NCBI RefSeq assembly: GCF_016919725.2
Contig: NZ_JAJERH010000017.1
Coordinates: 1 to 60,572 of the forward strand
DNA length: 60,572 nucleotides
Direction of reading: 5' to 3'
From: Virgibacillus sp. AGTR
GTDB taxonomy: Bacteria > Bacillota > Bacilli > Bacillales > Amphibacillaceae
Every line of letters starts with the position of its first letter. Position 1 is the first letter of the stretch. The position numbers and the translations under genes were made by a program. Below the pieces are notes generated by a model that did not search any database, had not been told where the DNA came from, and saw only the letters and a list, made by a program, of their open reading frames with translations. Of the stretch, positions 55,473 through 60,572 are shown in pieces.

Positions 55473-57842
55473 GTGTGGGATAATTGGAAGAAAAAAATTA
55501 AGAGTCTTTTTGCAGATAGTGAAGAGGAAGAAAAACAGCATGAAGAGAGCCGTACAGCTGAGAAAAGTAATCTTGAGGCAAAAATGATGTATCAATATCC
55601 TGCGAATAAATCTTTTCGCTTCCCAGTCATTCCTGACAGAGTAGAAGAAAGGACAAGCAGAAAGCAAGTAAGAGAAACAGGAACACTATATAATACGGGG
55701 AGAATCACAGGTACAAAAACAGAAGAAAATCGGAATTCGCAAAGAAAAGCAACAAAAGCTAGCCGATTCAATCAGTCTGTAAATGAACAACAGCCAAAAG
55801 AAGTACCAGCTTATCAGCGAAAGCGTCAAAGCAGGACAAGTCAACATGTTTCGGTTGAACGACGTGAAAAATCAGAGAAGCAAAATAATCATAATGCGAA
55901 CAAGGTGTATAAAAAAGATCCAGATATACCGTTTCGCCCAACTGAAGTCCCTTCGCCAATCTACGGTTTTCGGCCAAGACATGAAGAAAAAAAAGTTGAG
56001 AATATACCAGCCTACCAAAGAAAGGAAGAAAACAACAGTCGAGAGGAGCAAAAGCTGTTCGATGAAAGTGAGTCAATTGTAGCAGAAGCACCTTTAAAAG
56101 AAAAAGAACTGCCTGATGCCGAGGGTGAACAGCGAAATTTATTGCGCGAACAGGATGAGGTTGATGAATCGAATTTTATCGTGCAAGATGACTCCATACA
56201 ACAAGAGAATCAAGATCATTCATATGACAAAGAGGAATTAGATAGCCGTCCAGAACCTGAGAAACAGATAAAACGATCCGAAAAGCGAAAACAAAATCGC
56301 GATAGTGTGAAGACGGTTCCGTTCAATGTTATGATGACACCACGAGATAAAAAGAATTTATTTGAAAAATCAAAGCAAAAACAAAAGCAAGAGGAGAAGA
56401 TCATAAAAACAACAGCTCCTGAGAAAAATAATAAGGAGCATCGTATACCATACTACCTTCTAAATGATATAGAAAAAGCCGGTGCAGATGACCGAAGGTG
56501 GATGGAAGGACAGCAGAAGTTACTTGAACAAACCTTAACACACTTTAATGTACGGGCCAGGGTAGTGAATGCAACACAGGGGCCTTCTGTTACTCGATTT
56601 GAGGTGCAACCGGAGTTAGGTGTTAAGGTAAGTAAGGTTAAAAATTTAAGTGATGATTTAAAGCTTAATATGGCCGCAAAGGATATTCGAATTGAAGCTC
56701 CTATTCCAGGGAAGAATACGATAGGTATTGAGATTCCAAATCCAAAAGCACAAATGGTTGGCTTACAAGCAATATTTGAAACAGAAGCATTTAGTCGAAG
56801 TTTATCGCCATTAACCATTGCATTAGGGTTAAGTATTGAAGGACAACCACTTATTACAAATATTCAAAAGATGCCACATGGATTAATAGCTGGTGCAACA
56901 GGTTCAGGAAAAAGTGTATGTATAAACACCATGATAATCAGCTTATTGTATAAGGCGAGTCATGAAGACGTTAAATTTTTATTAATTGACCCTAAAATGG
57001 TTGAACTCGCTCCATATAATGGTATTCCTCATTTAGTCTCGCCCGTAATTACAGATGTAAAAGCAGCTACAGCTGCACTGAAATGGGCAGTAACAGAAAT
57101 GGAAGACCGTTATGAGAAGTTTGTGCATGAAGGTGTGCGTGATATTGAGCGATACAATCAAAAAATGATTAAGCAGGATCGTAAGCAAGACAAAATGCCA
57201 TTCATTGTTATTGTTATTGATGAGTTAGCAGATTTAATGATGGTTTCTCCACAAGATGTGGAGGATGCAATTAGCAGAATTGCCCAAAAAGCTAGAGCTT
57301 GTGGCATTCATCTACTTCTCGCTACTCAACGTCCATCTGTCGATGTCATTACTGGTTTAATTAAAGCTAATATTCCAACTCGAATTGCATTTAGTGTTTC
57401 TTCGCAGGTGGATTCACGAACGATTTTAGATACTAGTGGAGCAGAAAAATTACTAGGAAAAGGCGATATGTTATTTATAGAAAATGGAGCAGGAAAAAGC
57501 ATTCGTCTTCAAGGTCCCTTTGTTTCAGATGAAGAGATTGAGCGTGTTACAAATCACGTTAGAGGAATCGCAGAACCGAATTATTTGTTTGAGCAAGAAC
57601 AGTTACTAGAACAAGTTACGATGGATGAAGAGGAGGATGACCTTTTTCAAGATGTTATATTATTTGTGCTAGAGCAAAATGGTGCAAGTACCTCCATGCT
57701 GCAGCGTCATTTTAAAATTGGGTATAATCGAGCAGCCAGACTCATTGATACACTTGAACATCGTGGTATAATTTCTGGTCAGAATGGTAGTAAGCCTAGA
57801 GAAGTGTTGGTTACTTTGTCACAGGTAGAAGACATGCTATAG
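55473..57842 (+). CDS. sftA: DNA translocase SftA
   Basis: The 789-aa motor moves DNA away from the closing septum. The first 320 residues are a low-complexity charged region without membrane segments, which separates SftA from membrane-bound SpoIIIE. The FtsK domain has Walker A GATGSGKSVC (about residues 473-482), LLIDPKMVELAPYNGIPHLV, VIVIDELADLMM (Walker B, about 575-586) and LLATQRPSVDVITGLIKANI. A C-terminal gamma winged helix (about 725-789) reads the SRS sequence. GTG start after GAATTGAA. Confidence 0.95.
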   Translation: MWDNWKKKIKSLFADSEEEEKQHEESRTAEKSNLEAKMMYQYPANKSFRFPVIPDRVEERTSRKQVRETGTLYNTGRITGTKTEENRNSQRKATKASRFNQSVNEQQPKEVPAYQRKRQSRTSQHVSVERREKSEKQNNHNANKVYKKDPDIPFRPTEVPSPIYGFRPRHEEKKVENIPAYQRKEENNSREEQKLFDESESIVAEAPLKEKELPDAEGEQRNLLREQDEVDESNFIVQDDSIQQENQDHSYDKEELDSRPEPEKQIKRSEKRKQNRDSVKTVPFNVMMTPRDKKNLFEKSKQKQKQEEKIIKTTAPEKNNKEHRIPYYLLNDIEKAGADDRRWMEGQQKLLEQTLTHFNVRARVVNATQGPSVTRFEVQPELGVKVSKVKNLSDDLKLNMAAKDIRIEAPIPGKNTIGIEIPNPKAQMVGLQAIFETEAFSRSLSPLTIALGLSIEGQPLITNIQKMPHGLIAGATGSGKSVCINTMIISLLYKASHEDVKFLLIDPKMVELAPYNGIPHLVSPVITDVKAATAALKWAVTEMEDRYEKFVHEGVRDIERYNQKMIKQDRKQDKMPFIVIVIDELADLMMVSPQDVEDAISRIAQKARACGIHLLLATQRPSVDVITGLIKANIPTRIAFSVSSQVDSRTILDTSGAEKLLGKGDMLFIENGAGKSIRLQGPFVSDEEIERVTNHVRGIAEPNYLFEQEQLLEQVTMDEEEDDLFQDVILFVLEQNGASTSMLQRHFKIGYNRAARLIDTLEHRGIISGQNGSKPREVLVTLSQVEDML

Positions 57843-57931
57843 GAATGTAAAACTTGTAAGTCTTGTTTCCTATGCGAAATTTTTATATGATTAGATATAG
57901 TGATCATATATTTTAAGGAGAAAACGAAATC

Positions 57932-59053
57932 ATGAAGGAAATTGAGCAGAAGTTAAACGGTAAAATAAAACGATTAACAAATAAAACGTTTAAATTTGAT
58001 GAACGAATTAAAGAAGGCTGGTTCTCTGCCGTCTATTTTCTTAAAACAAAAGAAATTGCGGAGAAGAAATTACCTGATAATCAAGTAACCATGCAATTTT
58101 TTCAAAAGTCGGATGCCGTACTATGTGGGACAGATGAAGCAATAGCACTATTACATACCTTTGCGGATCAACCTGAAACATTAGACATACATTCATTAAA
58201 GGATGGAGATAAAATTCATCCTTTCGAATCTGTATTAACCGTTTCTGGAGGCTACCATCAATTTGGCTTTTTAGAGGGAATCATTGACGGGATACTTTCC
58301 AGAAGAACATCTGTCGCTACGAATGTATACAATGTGGTAAAAGCTGCACGTACTTCTGGTAAGCAAAAACCTGTTATTTTTATGGGGGATCGGGACGATC
58401 ACTATACGCAGCAAGCTGGGGATGGTTATGCCGCGTTTATTGGAGGATCAACTGCCCAAGCAACACATGCAATGAATGAATGGTGGGGAAAAGAAGGGAT
58501 GGGGACAATGCCTCATGCACTTATTCAAATGTTTCGAGGCGATATTGTAGCTGCTTGCAAAGCCTACCATGAACTTTTCCCAGAAGATGATTTAGCCGCA
58601 CTTGTTGATTATAATAATGATGTAATAACGGATTCATTGAAAGTGGCAAGTGAGTTTGGTAAGGAATTAAAATCAGTTCGATTGGATACTTCTCGTACAC
58701 TTGTAGATAAGTATTTCTTAAGAAATCACCATTTAATGGGGACATTTGATCCAAGAGGAGTAAATCCTGAGTTAATTTTTGCTTTGCGTAATGCATTAGA
58801 TGAAGAAGGATATTCCCATGTAAAAATAATGGTTAGTGGTGGATTTACAGAAGATCGTATCGTTCAATTTGAAGAACTTGGTGTACCAGTAGATATGTAT
58901 GGCGTAGGAAGAAGCTTATTAAAGCTTAATATCGGCTTTACCGGAGATAACGTATTACTGAATGGTACGCCTGAAGCAAAAGAAGGTCGACGTTATCGCC
59001 CTAACCCACGTTTAGAAAAAGTACCATTTATAGGTGAAAATGGCAAAGAATAA
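57932..59053 (+). CDS. Nicotinate phosphoribosyltransferase-like protein
   Basis: The 373-aa protein belongs to the nicotinate/quinolinate phosphoribosyltransferase superfamily: RIKEGWFSAVYFLKTKEIAE near the start, PVIFMGDRDDHYTQQAGDGY (about residues 148-167), IGGSTAQATHAMNEWWGKEG, VRLDTSRTLVDKYFL and IMVSGGFTEDRIVQFEELGV (about 306-325), which hold the phosphate and ribose. It may salvage nicotinate to NaMN in NAD synthesis. The shorter length than PncB leaves the exact substrate open. AAGGAGAAA precedes the ATG. Confidence 0.88.
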   Translation: MKEIEQKLNGKIKRLTNKTFKFDERIKEGWFSAVYFLKTKEIAEKKLPDNQVTMQFFQKSDAVLCGTDEAIALLHTFADQPETLDIHSLKDGDKIHPFESVLTVSGGYHQFGFLEGIIDGILSRRTSVATNVYNVVKAARTSGKQKPVIFMGDRDDHYTQQAGDGYAAFIGGSTAQATHAMNEWWGKEGMGTMPHALIQMFRGDIVAACKAYHELFPEDDLAALVDYNNDVITDSLKVASEFGKELKSVRLDTSRTLVDKYFLRNHHLMGTFDPRGVNPELIFALRNALDEEGYSHVKIMVSGGFTEDRIVQFEELGVPVDMYGVGRSLLKLNIGFTGDNVLLNGTPEAKEGRRYRPNPRLEKVPFIGENGKE

Positions 59054-59105
59054 TTAGAATGTATTGAAATTCTTGGTTATTATTTTATTCCTCTGAGGGA
59101 TTTGC

Positions 59106-59111
59106 TATAAT
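59106..59111 (+). promoter_or_regulatory. Likely murC promoter -10 element
   Basis: An extended -10 (TGCTATAATG, TATAAT at 59106-59111) stands 76 nt before the murC start. No good -35 is seen, which an extended -10 can tolerate. Confidence 0.5.
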
Positions 59112-59187
59112 GAAAAAATAGCTGTAAAAAATATATAAATAAAGAGATGATTTTGAATCCTTTTACGTTCAATATGGAGGTTCTTTT

Positions 59188-60489
59188 ATGACAACTTACC
59201 ATTTTATTGGTATAAAGGGAACAGGAATGAGTGCTCTTGCACAAATTCTTTACGATTCGGGTGAAAATGTGCAGGGATCAGATGTAGAAAAGCGATTTTT
59301 TACACAGGAAGCATTGGAGAGTAAAGGCATTCCCATTCTACCTTTTTCAGAAAGCAACATCAAAGAAGATTATACAGTCATTGCAGGAAACGCATTCCCT
59401 GATGATCATTTAGAAATAAAGGAAGCAAAGAAACAAGGTGTTACGTTTTATAGATATCATGAGTTTTTAGGTGAGTGGTTAAAACAGTATACAAGCATTG
59501 CTGTCACAGGAGCTCATGGAAAGACGTCGACAACGGGACTACTTGCTCACGTGTTAAATAGTTCATTCCCGATATCTTATTTAATTGGAGATGGCACAGG
59601 GAAGGGACATGTTGATAGTAAATATTTTGTGTTTGAGGCATGTGAGTATCGTCGTCATTTTTTACGATATGAACCGGACTACGCAATCATGACAAATATT
59701 GATTTTGATCATCCGGATTACTTTACTAGTATTGATGACGTATTTGCAGCATTCCAATCAATGGCAGACCAAGTAAAGAAAGGAATAATTGCATGTGGTG
59801 ATGATGAACAATTACAACAAATCCAAGCAAAAGTTCCGGTCGTATATTATGGATTTGCAGATACGAATGATTTTCAGGCGCAGAATATTGTAGAAACGGA
59901 TCATGGTACCGAATTTGATGTGTTTGTTCGTAATACCTATTATGATACTTTTTCCATACCAATGTACGGAGACCATAATATCTTAAATGCGTTAGCCGTT
60001 ACGGCAATTTGTCATTATGAAGGCATTGACGCTGAGAGTATCAAACAACTAGACACTTTCGGTGGGGTAAAACGACGTTTTACTGAAAAGAAAATTGGAA
60101 ATCAAGTACTTATTGATGATTATGCGCATCATCCAAAAGAAATTACCGCTACCATTGAATCAGCTCGTAAAAAGTATCCGAATAAATCTGTTGTAGCTAT
60201 TTTTCAACCACATACATTTACAAGAACGAAAACATTTCTACAAGAATTTGCTGACAGCCTTAGTCAAGCAGATCGCGTTTATTTATGTGATATTTTTGGC
60301 TCGGCAAGAGAAGAAACTGGTCAGTTAACGATTGAAGATCTTCAAAAATTGATTGATCACAGCGCTATTTTAGAGCTTTCTCATACAGAAGCTTTAAAAA
60401 AATACGAAGATAGTGTGTTAATATTTATGGGTGCTGGAGATATACAAAAATTTCAACAAGCCTATGAAGAAACACTTACAATTAAATAA
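59188..60489 (+). CDS. murC: UDP-N-acetylmuramate--L-alanine ligase
   Basis: The 433-aa enzyme adds L-Ala to UDP-MurNAc with ATP in peptidoglycan synthesis. The Mur ligase domains are clear: [20 protein letters not shown] (nucleotide fold, residues 4-23), [14 protein letters not shown] (ATP P-loop, about 106-119), [15 protein letters not shown] (about 150-164), [23 protein letters not shown] and [12 protein letters not shown] (about 309-320). GGAGG lies 9 nt before the ATG. A terminator follows. Confidence 0.97.
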   Translation: MTTYHFIGIKGTGMSALAQILYDSGENVQGSDVEKRFFTQEALESKGIPILPFSESNIKEDYTVIAGNAFPDDHLEIKEAKKQGVTFYRYHEFLGEWLKQYTSIAVTGAHGKTSTTGLLAHVLNSSFPISYLIGDGTGKGHVDSKYFVFEACEYRRHFLRYEPDYAIMTNIDFDHPDYFTSIDDVFAAFQSMADQVKKGIIACGDDEQLQQIQAKVPVVYYGFADTNDFQAQNIVETDHGTEFDVFVRNTYYDTFSIPMYGDHNILNALAVTAICHYEGIDAESIKQLDTFGGVKRRFTEKKIGNQVLIDDYAHHPKEITATIESARKKYPNKSVVAIFQPHTFTRTKTFLQEFADSLSQADRVYLCDIFGSAREETGQLTIEDLQKLIDHSAILELSHTEALKKYEDSVLIFMGAGDIQKFQQAYEETLTIK

Positions 60490-60500
60490 TAGAGAAGGAA

Positions 60501-60536
60501 AAGTGTCTGAGCCATTGGCAACAGGCGCTTTTTTTA
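60501..60536 (+). terminator. Terminator of murC
   Basis: AAGTGTCTG (60501-60509) pairs with CAGGCGCTT (60522-60530), two G-T pairs included, followed by TTTTT. It lies 12 nt after the murC stop. Confidence 0.8.
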
Positions 60537-60572
60537 TAAGTTAAGAAAGTATAAAATCAGTGCAATGACTGC

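Overview
This window is a stretch of low-GC Gram-positive chromosome, most likely a halotolerant Bacillaceae such as Oceanobacillus or Virgibacillus. The reasons are AT-rich DNA, strong AGGAGG-type ribosome binding sites with GTG and TTG starts, and a host gene order that matches the Bacillus subtilis ytfP-ytgP-ytzG-ytlP-ytlQ-ytmP-ytzH-trmB-ytnP-ytzB-ytoP-ytpP-ytpQ-ytpR-sftA-murC neighbourhood. The genus is an inference; nothing in the window fixes the species. No tRNA, rRNA, CRISPR array or IS transposase was seen.

A complete prophage of about 38.9 kb (roughly 2446-41335) sits inside a host flavoprotein gene of the ytfP/BaiN family and splits it into an N-terminal piece (41313-41849, minus) and a C-terminal piece (1691-2446, minus). 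The integrase is a large serine recombinase next to attL. Joining the two phage arms gives an attP with a perfect 9-bp inverted repeat around a central TC dinucleotide, so the crossover point can be proposed to the base.

Prophage layout, left to right. The leftward lysogeny block (2471-5340) holds integrase, a 54-aa protein, an ImmA-like protease, a small lipoprotein and an XRE repressor. A control region with four related operators (5369-5475) is followed by a rightward early operon: Cro-like regulator, Rha/ORF6C antirepressor, many small proteins, a putative annealing protein with a PD-(D/E)XK nuclease, a DnaD-like initiator, a DnaC/DnaI-like loader, dUTPase, RusA, a late sigma-like activator and a GIY-YIG type nuclease. 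A 300-bp structured non-coding stretch with a terminator leads to the late genes: small and large terminase, portal, MuF-like capsid protein, scaffold, capsid, head-tail connectors, tail tube with a +1 frameshift to a fibronectin type III domain, tail chaperones, tape measure, Dit, a beta-helix protein, a Tal-like protein with an S74-type C-terminus, then XhlA-like protein, holin and amidase. The right edge carries a minus-strand cluster of tiny membrane proteins with a small XRE protein and a possible antisense RNA, plus a WYL-like gene behind two LexA-type boxes.

The head and tail gene order resembles Listeria A118/PSA-like and Bacillus siphophages: MuF-like capsid protein, three minor capsid genes, frameshifted tail tube, Gp15 chaperone. 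The host genes to the right cover lipid II export, rRNA and tRNA modification, quorum quenching, redox, DNA translocation, NAD metabolism and peptidoglycan precursor synthesis.

The observations most worth following are the recoded tail tube with a 9-bp downstream stem, a 38-aa stand-alone copy of the tape-measure C-terminal motif next to the portal, repeated stop/SD/start linkers between small early genes, the candidate type I toxin-antitoxin locus, the double LexA-box promoter, a likely AUA start codon in a connector gene, and the reconstructed attP.
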